From NCBI RefSeq assembly GCF_019649055.1, contig NW_026570331.1:310001-374000 (forward strand): DNA of 64,000 bases, written 5' to 3'. Shown here in pieces: positions 30,192 to 43,344 of this stretch; within the stretch, counting starts at the first letter, position 1, and every line of letters starts with the position of its first letter. The translations under genes were made by a program, and so were the position numbers. The notes beneath the pieces are model-generated. The model had not been told where the DNA came from and ran no database searches. It saw only the letters and a list, made by a program, of their open reading frames with translations. The DNA is from Paramacrobiotus metropolitanus (taxonomy: Eukaryota; Tardigrada; Eutardigrada; Parachela; Macrobiotidae).

Positions 30192-33100
30192 ATGGATTTG
30201 AAAAAGGTGAGCACAATGCAGCGCAGTCCGCGAACTGTAAGTTCTAGCTCTGCACAGCTGGTTTTAGCTGGCAGCCTTGCCCTTTCGCCCTCTCCCGTGA
30301 ATCCTCCATCACCGTGTAGTTCTTGTGCTTTCTGTGCAGGGAGATAACTGATTTTCGTAATAAGTTTACAAGGAGGCAGATTTTCTGAAGAATTCGGAAT
30401 TTCAGACTGTGGTAACACTGGTAAGAAATCAACTGCCAATGGTGAGGTTGCATGAATTTCTGACTGAATAAGCGAGCCTCTTGAGAAGATCGAAACTTCA
30501 GCCAGATGCTTTGTTTTTTGTTCGTTTTTGGATTTACTTATTTAGTTAAATTTACCGCATTGTTAAAATATTTTCAACGTGTTGATTAAATTTGTTCTTT
30601 GTAATTCCTTCAATGATAATTTGAAGTTAATGATTCAATTTTAATTTTTTGCCAGTTTATTTCTTGGCAAGTTTTGATTTGATTTATTTTGTTCAAATTG
30701 TAATGACCCGCCTTGCTACAGGTATTCAGTGTGGGGATTAGTTTGGGTATTTCGTAATTTAAATTCTTTGTTAAAGTTGAGTTCCTTGCATGCGGTTGCA
30801 GCGCATCAGCCTGGCGTCCCTGGAGCTGACAGTGCGGGAGGCTGCGCAGGAGCTGGGCGAGCGCTGCGACACCGTCGACGTCTGGGATGCGAGTGGGCGA
30901 CTGTTGTTCGGGCGTGTCGTGGATGTGGCGAAGAGCGGACTGTACATCGATCTGCTCTGCGTGGGTCGGCGCCGCGAGCTGATCCCCTTCGGACGCATCT
31001 TTCACCAGAAGTATGGCGTTGGCTACGATTTGGAGGAGAGCCACTCGGAGGGTGAACGCTTCCCAATGGAGGTGCTGCTGCGTACGCAGCCCTGTTCTCC
31101 CTGGACGTGGGTGAGTGCGGAGTTGGCGCTGTACTCGCGCACGCGGCTGCTCATCTGTTTAAGCGCTACTCCGCTGCGTTTGCTCAACGCGGCGGGCGTG
31201 GCTACCGGGCCTCTGCTCGTCCTCCCGAGCACCCGCATCCGCTACCCGCCTACGGATCTGGACGAGGCCAGCTGGAAGCGCATGCTGGCCGGAGCGAGCG
31301 GGCCCCCCGGGAAGGCGGCGTTGCGGGAGTACTATGGGGAGGATTACAAGCGCGCCCTGGTGCGCCGCTGGGACTACGCCGTCGGCCGGGTGCAGTTGCC
31401 GGCGTCTTGCGGCGCCGTGCCGGAGCCCGTGCAGCGCTGTCTCCTGGAGGCCTGGCGGGACCGCTGCCGCAGCATGGCCACTAACGTTTGAATTTCAACA
31501 CAAATCAAAGCATCCTTACCCAGCGCGTCCAGTCTCCCCAGTTTGGGTCCGTGCGTTCCACGTAAAACCAGCCGGCGTCAGTGTCCTCCACTCGGCGCAC
31601 AAACGCAAACCCGGGTCGCCGCTCGACAGCTATGCCGCATCGCAGCTTCTTCCGTCTTCGTCGAATCTTCCGTCTGATGTTAATTCTGTTACTGTATTTC
31701 TTCACGAAAAGTTCTTAGGTCAGGATTTAACATTCTTGAAAAATACAATTTTTCAAGAATAATTTCGAACGATCTCAAACTCGCTTAAGCCTGTTTAATT
31801 TTGAAATGAATTTGGTTTAATATTTGCAATTTGCGAGCTTGAAGATATAACTGCAAGTACAAGCCTAGCAGTTAGTCAGTGCGCCTATCTGCCTGGCCCG
31901 GCATGGACGCGCTGATGTGGAGCGAATTTCATTTCATTTAAGACTTGCCATGCTGGTGTTGCAGACTCTCTTCAAGAAGAATGCTGCACGCCTTCAACTG
32001 GCGTTGCCGCGGATGCTTCGGATGCTGGACCTATCCGTGGACGCTTGCGGCGGTGACGTGTTGCGCCTGTCTGTGCCGCTTCTGTCAGCAGTCTTCGCCC
32101 ACCTGGACACGATCCAGCAGACGCGAGTGCGCCCCGTCTGCGCCCTCTGGAATGACGTGCTGCAGTCCGGCGTGCTAGCTAACACCCTCGTCATCGGCCC
32201 CAACATCTACCCCTTCGCCGACTACGCCCTGATGGCCACCCTCCGCTACTGCCTCCGCACCACCACCTGGCGCCTCATCTTCCGCGGAGGCGATCTGGAT
32301 ACTGTGCTGAAGGTGGCCGGGATGGCCGCTCACTTCCCGGGGATCCGTGTGCCGGTGGTGCATCTCGTGCGTATGGAGTGGCAGCTGTCCGTTGACCCCT
32401 GTCCACACAACAAGGTGTACGAATCCTACCAGATCCGGGTAAGGGACGACTTTGCGGAGGCGCTGCGTCAGCTGCCGGGCGCAGATGTGGTGCTGCTGCA
32501 GTGCCGGGTGCGCCTGCTCAGCATCGACCCCGATCCGATCATGCAGGACCTCCCAAACCGGCACACGGTGGCCTTCATCATGGATATACCCGTCCACATT
32601 TCCCTGGCCCGTCTGCAGCCAGCCAGGGCGGATCTGGCCGGGACGGTGTGGACCCTGATCGAGGAGGGTTTCGAGTGGCGCGTGACCGGGGAGGAGGAGC
32701 GGCGCGCGGCCGAATGGTTGGCCTGGATCAAGGCCAACCGCGTGCTGCTGCAGTTCAGCTCGCTGAAATGGGAAAAGAGAATGGTGGAATTACTGTGCCA
32801 GGTACCGTAGCTTGATGCTGTCCTTTAATATTGGCAAGTACTCCCACCCGCCGTCATTTACCAGAGTTAGCTTACCGGGTTATGGCAGAATATCTTTGTT
32901 CAATTTACACAAATTTTTCCTCCGTTGTTGAATTATATTGCGGGAAACAGACAGCGGACGATAGTGTCAGTGGATGTTTCCTTTGCAGACGCTGTGTGGG
33001 CTGCAGGCGCTGGGCCTGGGTGGTCGGTCGGCGGCTGCCAGTGCGCGGATGCCGTCTTCCATCTGCCCGCGTCCTTCTCCCAGCTGTCGCCGTTGGCGCT

Positions 33101-33224
33101 TGGCTGCGTGGTACAGTGCGCCGAGGAGTGGGAGCTGCGCTGCGAGGGGCGCCTGTGGTATGGGGAAACGGACGAGCGGGCATTCTTCCGGACCCTAGTG
33201 GAGACGCGCGCCTGGCGACCCTGA
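30192..33224 (+). CDS. F-box family copy B (best preserved)
   Basis: A tiny first exon is possible at 30192-30206 (MDLKK, then GTGAGC). The main N-terminal exon runs from about 30800 to 31491 and includes GRVVDVAKSGLYIDLLC, RRRELIPFGRIF and a C-terminal AWRDRC. The F-box exon is about 31962-32801 (LSAVFAHLDTIQQTRVRPVC, then ALWNDVL), followed by a long alpha/beta region with repeated leucines, perhaps LRR-like. A last exon from 32988 ends at 33198 or 33224 depending on frame; the more protein-like frame (LPASFSQLSPLALGCVVQC) ends at 33224. The stop at 31491 lies before the F-box exon, so either a donor upstream of it is used or these are two genes. Paralogues A and C show the same order, favouring one gene. 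The likely role is substrate recruitment to an SCF ligase. Confidence 0.55.
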
Positions 33225-34708
33225 ACGGCTCCCCGACGAACCAGACGCCCGCTGAATGGCCGCACTCGTTTACTCACTGATCAACGTTTTTCAGTAGTAT
33301 TTAACCCGTCTCTGCTTGTCGTGGTGCAGCTTGTTTTCCTTCGCATATTCGGTGTTGGTCGTTCGATTGCCGGTGGTTTTATAGATTTTTAGAATAGTCG
33401 TTTATTTCGCGATTTTTGTCACGCATTATTTCTCTCTGTCGGTTTGTGATGATAATAATACAGATATGAATACAAGGGAGTAATGGCTAGCGCTCTTGTT
33501 GTCGCCAGTGAACGCTCGTGTCTGAAGGAATGCAAATGATTATTTCGGTTGCGTTCTCATTGACAGTGCTGCATATAAGAACGAAACGAAATTGACATTT
33601 CTTCATGAGCGATTTAGCCGGTTTGTTTGCCTTTTGCAGTTTATATCTTAAATTACCAGCAATTTGACTACGGGTCATGCGTTATCGAATACTCGTAGTA
33701 ATAATATTAACATTACTATTTATGTGGATCTGGAAGTTCAAAACTTTTTTGATAGTGATCGATGGAAGTGCACAAAACACACAAAACCCTTTAAAAATGT
33801 AAAGTCCCAAAAAAGCGGCCTACTGTATCGGTCATCATTTTGTGCTGATCACGCAACTGTAACTGTCTGCTAGTAACACAAAGCCTGCGCCGGTTTATAC
33901 AGCACAAATAGGTAAACCGAAGGGATATAACCCGGCGACCAGTTCCGGCCCCTAGAAGCCATCTATCTCCATGGAGCACCCTTTTCCTGAGCACCAGCAT
34001 CGACACCAATAAGTAGGCGGGTCGACAGGTAAAGCCTGCACATTCCGCCACCCACGAAAAGTAAAGCGTTTATTACACACGCTATATCCCTTTTATTTGG
34101 CAATGGCCACCTCTTAGATTAAAAAGCCAGCGCTGGTACACACTTATTAAAATGATAGAAATTTTAACGTTAAAAAACACGCTACATTACACGCTGTATT
34201 GTAACTGACAGATTTCTATCATTTTATTCGAACTATTTAATGACTGCGAGCCGCTAATACAGTTCAGTAACACATACCAGTACTGTTGAGCGAAGTGACT
34301 AAAGCCTATCGTAAAAATCCTGCCGCAGAGGATGTGTGTAGTTTTATGGGGGAATTTTATACGTGTTCTATCAGCGGCGCTCTCAGATAAATTTCAAATT
34401 ACATGTCTGGAATTTATTAACGGATAAGGTCGTACAAGATGCCGGTATAACGTTGAACTTTTCTCATCAACGGATTATCGTGAGAATTATTTTTAAAGCT
34501 TGCAATAATTATTAGGACAAACTTCTTGAACTAACCATTTACATAGTTATCATTGGTAACACTTTATGTTGAAGTCAAATAAATTCTTATAATTCCAGTA
34601 CAGTTGATACTCTGCAGTATCAAATTTATATTTTAGCGCATCAATAATTTTTCTTTAAAATTACTACAGTAGTAAGTATCTTAATCTTGTATTACTTGTT
34701 ATTTATTA
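33225..34708. other. Spacer, no gene seen
   Basis: AT-rich. One imperfect inverted repeat: AAAATGATAGAAAT at about 34150 and ATTTCTATCATTTT at about 34212, which could bound a tiny MITE-like fragment. Confidence 0.4.
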
Positions 34709-34862
34709 TTTTTAAAAATTACCTTTTTCATCCAGATTAACTTATGCTTTGCACTTGTTGAAATTTTACAGTTTTTGCATGCATATTTTTAAAAATTACT
34801 TTTTTCTTCTTGATTAACTTATGCTTTGTACTTGTTGAAATTTTACAGTTTTTGCATGAATA
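34709..34862. repeat. 77-bp tandem duplication
   Basis: Two adjacent copies with few differences; TTTTTAAAAATTAC marks each start and GTTTTTGCATG each end (34771 and 34848, period 77). Confidence 0.8.
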
Positions 34863-37006
34863 CCTCAGAAGTTAGAACTCGTATCCTGTAGTTTACTCTG
34901 GGAAAGAAAAAAATATTTCTTCCAATTCTTCAACATTTTCTCATTTTTGTACCGTTGTAAAAGTGCAACAAGAGCCGTATTGTCAACCATCCATACCAAA
35001 ATTCGATTTGCAGGATTTGAAAATTGTTTGTAAAATATTGACCATTGAAGTGCACTCCATGGTGGCCGGCGTAAAACGATTGCATGTTGACAATGGCCTT
35101 TGTATTACATCATAGACACTTACCGGCTAGTGTCTGTTGACACAAGCCACAAACAATTACCACGATTGAGCGGCATCTGTTGCACGTCCTCCCTGTGTGA
35201 TACATGCTGGCTATGCAGCATCCCGTGTTTAATTAAACCCATCCGATGCCCTTATCAATGCTAATCGAATTTCCTTCAATATAATATACTATACAGGGTG
35301 CATCATCAGGATAAATAAAAGACAAGGAAAATGCTGACACTTGCCATTGGATTTTGCAGATGTTGATGAACGCAATCAAGTGTCTCAAATATGGCGAATG
35401 GCCTTGCCGCATTAAAAGTGCCATTCCTTAGCAATTAATTCCGCAGTCAACGACTCTGTCGGCCGATTTATACAGAAAATATTCCAAAAATCCCCGGAAT
35501 TCATTTAATAATCCTGGGATTTTTTCTAAGTACACATTGTTTATTCTGACAATATAAAACTAACATAGCGACAACTGCCAACAAGCCTGCGTAAACAGAA
35601 GCGAATAAAAAAAACCTGGTTTTTAAGAGTGTCTGTAAGTAGAAATGTCCATATTTCTTTAGGAACGCTATTTGGTCGCTTGTGCAAAAACTCGTGACCG
35701 GCTGTGGCGAGAATAGACTGGAAAGAAGGAGATGATTCGGTGCTGTGCCTCGTTCAGCGGCTAATTGCGGAGAGAAGCAGGGACATGCAGTGGATCACAA
35801 ATGACCTGCAGACGGCCCATATACAAATGCACTACGACGTGCTCCATGCCCGGCCGTGTCGGAGAAGCCGCTGAAGGGCGCTACGATCGGAGGTACCGTA
35901 CAGCACCGAACCGGTGCGTGTTAGTTGACCAGGGTCTGCCGGCTAATAAGGTCACCCAGAGGAACAGTCTCGTCTAGTGCGGGTGCCGGTGACGAAGGTC
36001 ACCCTGGTACCTCGATGGACGGCCAGGGTGCAGGCAGAGAAGGTAGGCGCGCTTAGCCCGGCGAACTTTAGCAGGACAGTCGGTAGCGTATGGGACAGGC
36101 GACCCCTACCAGGTGGCACCACAACGGTCAGGAAGCCAGAATTATGGGAGGACGTGGTTAGCTGTATACGGAGGTTGCCGTGGTGCGGGTTGAGGAGGTA
36201 GGCGGCGCCGGCGGCGGAGATATGCGTGAGCAGGAAGACGGAGGGTGGCAATGCCGACGACTCTGGCGGCCGTGTTTTGATTCAGTTTCGTTTCGGAAAT
36301 TTATAGCGAATTATCTGTAAAATCTAAATGCGAGAATGAATGGGTCCGAATGAACAAAAACGATAAAGCGAATTTTAGAAAATGAGCGTAGTCCTCCCGT
36401 TTTGCAACATAAGATTTTACAAAGTATAAGACTGTAAATAAGATAAGACTGCAATATAAGACAAGACTGTAAATATGGCCAAAGAAATTATTCGAATAGC
36501 TCGGCCGTGGATCTCAAGAAACGCGGGGCGAAGCCGAAGCTGTTTCCTGTACTGTACAGTCTGTACAGATATATAAGGAGCGTTTAATGACAGACTGATG
36601 AGCGTTATCACCCCAACAAGTTCAATCTAAATAGGCTTTTGCAGCTGGATGTATCGCCGATTTGCATCGCGCTGGCGCCGCAACCGTAAAATTAAGTAAA
36701 CGTCGCTGTAAAACCAAAGAATCGTAGCACACAACAGGTTCAGCGCAGCTGCGCACGATGCAGAAGCATAAGAAAGTGCAGGGCAATACGGGACAATTTC
36801 TTGCAGTGCAGATTCTCTCCATTGATGCACCTTTTTTTCCCGCGGTATTGCAACGAGGGACGCGGATCAGCCATCTGCGTCAAACACAGCACCTACAAAA
36901 GAAGAAATGCGCTACAACAAAACATGAATCCACATTGCAGAGTACCCTGTATTTCCGAATGATACAAAGAGTTCTCATGTTTTCCAACATGAGAGGATTT
37001 CCTTAC
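34863..37006. other. Mostly empty spacer with a GC-rich island
   Basis: AT-rich at both ends. A GC-rich island at 35700-36260 has short + reading frames (LCLVQRLIAERSRDMQWITN; VRVPVTKVTLVPRWTARVQA) that may be retroelement debris, but no motif is decisive. Around 36420-36490 there is a short repeated AAGACTGTAAATA word. Nothing else supportable. Confidence 0.3.
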
Positions 37007-39112
37007 TTTACAAACTGCCACCCCCTGGTTTTCCTCCGCCACGAACGTCTTCAGCCACCTTGACAGCGCACGTACCTCGGCCTTGCTGGGAACCGACAGC
37101 GCCACCTCCACCACATTCCATAGCGTGGACGCGAAATCCCCGCTCAGCGGCAGACGCACCTTGTCCAAGTCGACATTCAGCTGGAGGGGGACGTCGCGGT
37201 TCTGCAGCAGCTGTGTCACACCGTCGTAGCGCAGATACAATCGGCAGCGGACCAGATGGATGGCAACACACGGAAGACCGCGGCACGCCACGATCGGATC
37301 ATCCAAGAACCATTTGGAAGAAGCCAGTTCCCCGAACCCGTCGACGAGACGGTGCACCCCGCACTCGTCCGGCTTCAAGAAGCCGCATTTCGGTTCGGCA
37401 GACAAGCTCGCGACACCCACCAGATACAACGCCGTCAGACGGATCCCGGGACGGGTTCGTCCCATGTAGTGAATCATTTCCAACAAGCGAAGGACATGCA
37501 GCATCTGTCTGGGGTGTTCGGAGGTCTGAAATCATACTGAAATACGTTTGATAAAAATAATAATACATTTCAAAATAAATGTACGTTTTTTGTACGATTT
37601 CAGTTTCAGTATGACGATTTTTGCATGGTCACGTGCTTGGTGGAGGAACGGAGACACTTGAAGATGGGTGCCGTGAGGATGTGCTGGACATCCGACAGAC
37701 GTTGACTGGCAGCGGTCGTCTCGATGGCAATGTTGGCCATCAGAGCCGGTGAGTCCAGAATAGCGTTCCACCTTGGGCACACCGCGCGCAGCATAGTCTG
37801 CGTCAGGACGTCCAGATGGGAGAGGACTTGCTGCCACTCATCCACGCCCAGAGCACAGGATCCCTCAGTCGTTCCACTGTTATGCAGAAATTCAGAAGAA
37901 GGTCTTGATGAACTCAGAGTGCCCGGGAGACGATCAAGAACCGCCTTGTACAGGGCCCGAACAATTTTCTGCATGAATTGTCTTTAAGATTACAATTAGA
38001 GGTGCCCGACTAATACCAGCAAAATAGGTAAAGTATAAAATGTGAGGAATAATTAAGACGGAAGAAAAACTACAGAGTACAGTCTGTACAGATACAGTAA
38101 CTTAGCCGAGCTGCGTCAGCATTTTCAATGCGAAAAGTGGAAAACACACTGATACTTTGATTGGCTGGACAAGATCTCTTCTTATCGATGTAAAATGTTT
38201 AAAAATTTCTGGAAGTGAACGCAAGTTTGATTCGCCTGATATAAGAAGTCCGGAGACACATGAAAGTTCGCTTCTCCATAAAAAGCCGATCTACTGCACT
38301 GATGCAATCATCGGCATCAAAATTCCTGGCATATTTTCTCATGCTACGCTACCATTTTGGCGTTCGTTGTACCTTTGCCTTGAGAACGCCGTCATCACTG
38401 TTCAGCTCCACAATGAAACACACGTGCTCATCCGCAACATCGATGCCGACCACCTGGTCAGGTCTGTCACGTCGCCAAACAATTCCTCGCATAGTTTCCA
38501 GTTTCCTTTTCATCCATTCCTGCCGCAGCTGCGCTGCAGATACCTCGCGCCACTCCAACGGTAGCGGAATACTGCGCCTGCCAAATCATCCTGGGCCAGT
38601 GCGCATCAGGTACGTCATCACCGCCTTTGGCAGCTCCCCGTCGCGGTCTTCTCGCCAGCTGGGAAAACGGACGCGGTGCTTGGGGAGAATGCCCGTCCAC
38701 ATGGCACCACTGTCCTCCCGTCCCTGTACGACCGCCACCGTGCATTCCCCATACCGCTCTGCTGATCCCGACTCTGCTGGATTAACCAGCTTTCCGGGCC
38801 ACCAACGCCACGCTCCACCGGGATGTTCCCGGCGCAACACTTCCACGGGGAGCGTCGTCCATGCATTCCCCCTCAAAACTTACCGTAGCTCCATTCGTTG
38901 AATTCTAAGTGATTGGATAGGAAGGCGCGGTTAAAGGGGATGAGTTCGCGGCGACGGTTGGGGCACAGCAGATCGATGTAGAGCCCGTCCTCCGCCACGT
39001 CCATTACGTGACCGTGCAGGAGGACATTGTTGTCGCCCATAACGTTAATGTAGTTTAAGCTTTCCGCAAACATGGCTGACAGCACTGATTTTTGATCGCA
39101 GCCTACAAGCAA
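37007..39112 (-). pseudogene. F-box family copy C (partly decayed)
   Basis: N-terminal domain at 39112-38350: VLLHGHVMDVAEDGLYIDLL, RRRELIPFNRAF, PGGAWRWWP and VAVVQGREDSGAMWTG. F-box exon at 37974 leftward: GVDEWQQVLSHLDVLTQTML, then RAVCPRWNAIL. C-terminal part at 37504-37007: LPCVAIHLVRCRLYLRYDG, ending at a GTAAGG donor. Decay: a frame break near 38880 and an in-frame TGA near 38583 where copy A has an arginine codon, consistent with a CGA to TGA change. The F-box half is open. It could still express a shorter protein from the ATG at 37974 (MQKIVRALYKAVLDRL). Confidence 0.6.
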
Positions 39113-39643
39113 AGCAAAACAATGCGCTGGCAGGCACTTTACGGTTTACAGTATCCACAAATCACGATTCACACGCAACGATGTTCATCAAAGATTTTCC
39201 ATACTCGATACCTGATTCTTAGGGTGCAAAAATGTACAACAATGATGGTACAGGGTATACTGCAATCTGGATGGTGCACAAATCGGAGTTAATATCTGTC
39301 ATGGATTCACTGTGAGCAGATTAATCAGAAAAGAGAAGCCCAAGTGAATCTGAACTAGAACGCCATCTTTTCTACTGCCTACACGTTGCAGTGGCCAAAG
39401 CAGGTAGTACGACTGCACCTGCAAAAATGACTTAACGCCCGGCCGATGTAGCCGCTGAAACCGGTCGGCTCAACTGGTCCCGTTCGACGTTCAGCCACTT
39501 TTGCATTCCATTGTCCGTCATCTCATTGGCTCCCTCCTTTTGGCTTTTCTCATTCAGCTTTTCTGGTCTTCTTTCTTTTTTCTAAATTTATCTATCTCAC
39601 GGTGAATTAGTGCTCGAGAATTATCATTCTGATTAGTTTGCGC
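39113..39643. other. Spacer up to the hAT target site
   Basis: No gene seen. Ends with GTTTGCGC (39636-39643), the left copy of the 8-bp target duplication of the hAT element. Confidence 0.6.
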
Positions 39644-42600
39644 CAGACTTGGGCCACCTCTTTGGCGGAGTGGGGAATTCTCCACCTTTTCCGCCCGCCT
39701 CCACCTTTTTGAGTGGGCGGAGGTGGGTGGAGATTTTCGGTTAGGTGGGGGCTGGCGGGAAAATGCAAACGGAAATGCAAACGTGGGCGGAGGTGGGGGT
39801 TATTTCAAGGCGGACGGAAAAAGGGAATAAAATGATAATAAAAGCGAATTATTAAAACTAAATTGTGCTGTATGCAAGTGAAACAACCGGTGGCTGATTG
39901 CGATTGCATTTGGCAAGGCTGCATCAAGAGCTTATGAACGAAGGAATGTCATGCCACTACCACTTCCGATTCCATTTCCATTTTGAATGAAATGGTGTAC
40001 TACAGGGTTATTTTGCTAACAAGGGACTGGAACTAGTTAGCACAATTATTGGTGTTGGCAACTTGGCATTGCTGGTTGCGTTCTTTATTTCGTTCCCGTG
40101 GGCAAACAAAATACTTATAAGAAAGAATTCGCACTTTCTGTAATTCTTAGTCCTTAGTCGCCTTACTTTTGGTAGCTGTTTTCCACGAATCCTATTACCT
40201 AGTTCTGCATGCTTCACATTTTGTGCGCAGTGCAAAGTTTTAATGAGTACTGTACATCTTCAACATTTTTCTAATGGCAACCGACAAGGCCACCGTCACC
40301 CTTGATTCTGATTCCGAAGAGGAGAAAAAGTCTACTGACGCATGGAGCGCTATTGCAGCCAAGCTGTTTTTTGATTCGAACCTACTGTATAAACAGCAAA
40401 AATCTACGTCTGAAATCAAGAGCCGCGCTGGAAAGAACCATAGTGCAGTTTGTCAGCTCTGTTCTCCGGAGATTTCCATCTCTCAGTTCGACAAGTTCGC
40501 CAGATTTAAAAGCCATGCGATTCAGAAGCACCAGAAACACGAAGTAAGTCGAATGCTTGCAAAACCTTATTGTGTATTTATTCATTATTTCTATTACTGT
40601 CTGTATCTGTAATATAATTTTCTCCGATCTTTCTCCTTGTAATTTCGTTTGCGATTACAGTATTCATTTGCGTGATTGTTAAATTAATAAATTAATCTAT
40701 AAAATACGGTACTTGATCTTCACTCAGCCATGTAGCATAATTCTATATTGTATTGTTTGTATTTCGTAGAGTTTTGTGAAATTTGTGAAAAACAATTCAT
40801 GTTCAATATCAAATCACAGCGCCTCTCAGCCGAAAATCGATTCCTTCGTCAAGAAACCAAGCTGTTATTCGGCCAACAATACCAAACAACGAGATTTCGA
40901 TAAGGCGATACTGGAAGCAATAATCGACACATCCGTTTCTTTCAACGCGATCACGCAGCCGGGATGGCAGAAAGCTCTTTCGATTGCTGATGAGCGGCTA
41001 AGGGTACGGTATCAATAAACATTAGTTAGAAATTTCCGGAATAAGTTAGAAGCTAGTTACCTACACGTTAATATTCTGCTTAGCACTGTTAAAATCGCTG
41101 GGCAACTATTACTAAGTATATGCTAGTTAATTAAGGATATTTTTGCTACTCGTACTACAGTAACATGAGATAAACAACTTACTAACATACTCGTTCTTGA
41201 TATACCTAGTGGCCAAGCAGGAGAAATATTACTCGTAAACTGCTACCAGAATACAATGCGGACATTGAAGCGAAACTCCGGGCTCAACTTGACGATGCTG
41301 AAGCGGCTGCAATCACATGTGACATCTGGTCGAGCAGAGATCAAAGAGGGTTTCTTGGTGTTTCGGCGCACTTCATTGATTCCGATTGGAAGCTGCGCAA
41401 TGTACTGCTGGCCTGTCCGAGGTTCAAAGGGACACACGATGCCGATTCAATATTTAAACTGGTGGTCGAGGTTATCGAAAAATACAACTTTGAAAGAAAG
41501 TGTTCTACGTGGGAACAGACAACGGAGCAAACATTATTAAAGCGTTCGACGATTGGTTTCCTGGATTTACTGAAAACATTATAGCCAGCGAGCTGGGAGA
41601 GGACGAAACCGGTCAAGTTGAATCTACATATGACGAAGACTTGGTTGGCGAATCTGACCTGATTTTTGACGAAGATTTGTGCGCATCAGTGAATCAGAAA
41701 CTGCAGTCTTACTGTCTACTGGAGGACAGAAAAATTCAGGTATTTTATGATGATAATAAATTGCTCGTGGATTTATTACAACGAAAACAAAAAATTAAAC
41801 TACTCGTATTTTCAGTTTGTACGATTGCCACCTTTCTTAAATGTATTGTATTATTATCGTTTTAGATGAGATGCGCTGCTCATACTCTTCAGCTTTGTTT
41901 GAAAGACCCGGCGCAAAAAAATAAGAATTTATTTGGGGTCATCGAGAAACTGGCTAAAGCCGTGAATTCAGCCAAGAAGTCTCCAAAAGCTGCTGAACTC
42001 CTAATGGACCGGTTTGGAAAACCCATGGTCAGCCGGTGCGTGACTCGATGGAACAGCAATCATGCTATGGTAGCGCGTGCCGTGGAGTTTGATTGGGAAA
42101 ATGCAAGCGACATTTTTAAAGAAAAACACCTTTTAACAAGTTCCGATATCGCAATACTGGAAGAGTTTCTTGCACTCTCCGGATCCTTTCAAGCGATGTT
42201 TCTGCAGCTTCAAAAAGCCACATACCCAACTGTATGCAGGGTCATTCCCGCAATCCTGTTGTTGCGCATGAAACTGCAGGTTAGTAAGACTAGCAGCTGC
42301 TGAAACGTAATAAGTAAGCTGCAACATAAAAATGTTATACGAGTACGCTCATCTGAAATTGTTTGGCGCTTTCATGTCAGAAGTAACAGGATCTGAAGAA
42401 CGTAGCAAAAAGTTTGGATATTGCGAAAATCAAAATAATAAAATGTTTATAAATAAATAAAATGACCAGATAATTCTTGCCACTTTTATTAGTAATTCCA
42501 AAAATATTTCTGCAGGAGTACATTGCTAACGGGAGGCCGCTTGAAAAGTATGCCAGGGACTTGCTGGACGAAATTAAGTCAAGATTTCGTAACATCGACA

Positions 42601-43344
42601 CTGACCCGTTGTATATTGTTGCCGTATTTCTGGATCCCAACATAAAGGCAAACTTGTGCGACACACAATATGGAAATCTTACGTTACCGTATGTGAAGAG
42701 TGTAGTTATCGGACTAATGGAGAAAGCAGACCACAGATCTCCTGCGCCTGTTCCGGCTAATCAGCTTCCGGCATCCGCTAGCCCCTTCTCTGCCCTTTTC
42801 AAGCCGAAAATTCAGCAAAATGTGACACCGGATGCGATCACCGTTGAAGCTGAATTCGAGAATTATTTATGTGACTCCTCTCTGCTTGGTAGTTAAACTG
42901 AGATTAACCCGCTGGATTACTGGAGAACAGCTCGCTCTAAGTTCAAGCGACTGGGGAAGTTAGCCAAGCAGACACTGTGCGCACCGGCTACTACGGCTGG
43001 TATTGAAAGAGTTTTTTCTATAGCTGGGTTTATTCTGTCTGATCGTCGCTCTCGGTTGAAAGACTCAAATTTTAAAATGGCTCTTTTCTGTAATCTCAAC
43101 CGTGATCTTCGCAAATGTGATTTTCCGCGTAAACGGAAAAATAATAAGATATAACGAAATAAAGTTAGCTTTGTAAAAAAATTATTTAGAAAATAGCGGG
43201 CGGGTGGATGGGCGGCGGGAATATTCCGGTGAGGTGGGCGGAGGTGGAACATTTTTTCGACTAGGTGGGGCGGAGTGGGGTGGAAATTTTTTAATATAAG
43301 TGGAGCGGGCGGAAGGTGGAAAAGTCGCTGGTGGCCCAAGTCTG
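39644..43344 (+). mobile_element. Complete hAT transposon with perfect target duplication
   Basis: Termini CAGACTTGGGCCACC (39644-39658) and GGTGGCCCAAGTCTG (43330-43344) are exact 15-bp inverted repeats. They are flanked by GTTTGCGC on both sides (39636-39643 and 43345-43352), the 8-bp duplication typical of hAT. Both subterminal regions carry many copies of GTGGGCGGAGGTGG-like words in both directions, probable transposase binding sites. Length 3701 bases. The intact ends and duplication indicate recent insertion even though the transposase has two lesions. Confidence 0.95.
40274..43154 (+). pseudogene. hAT transposase, five exons, one frameshift and one nonsense codon
   Basis: Exons 40274-40543, 40770-41003, 41210-41739, 41866-42279 and 42515-43154, with consensus borders. 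Exon 1 has a BED-type zinc finger (C-x2-C in CQLCSPE, H-x4-H in SHAIQKH). The RNase H-fold catalytic region shows AAAITCDIWSSRDQRGFLG (first Asp) and VGTDNGANIIKAF (second Asp). Then RCAAHTLQLC and SRCVTRWNS, and a hATC dimerisation domain (LAKQTLCAPATTAGIERVF, then SIAGFILSDRRSRL). Damage: a one-base loss at about 41498-41500, between the two catalytic blocks, and a TAA at 42894-42896 just before the hATC domain. Its cut-and-paste function is therefore lost in this copy, unless these are sequencing errors. Confidence 0.9.

Noticed and set aside
31505-31705. Minus-strand ORF with PGFAFVRRVEDTDAGWFYVE
   Set aside because: Lies in the intron between the two coding blocks of F-box copy B on the other strand; no partner exon or paralogous equivalent in copies A and C.
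35970-36200. Possible LTR-retrotransposon pol fragment (VRVPVTKVTLVPRW)
   Set aside because: Only one weak stretch; no DTG, RT or integrase motif nearby.
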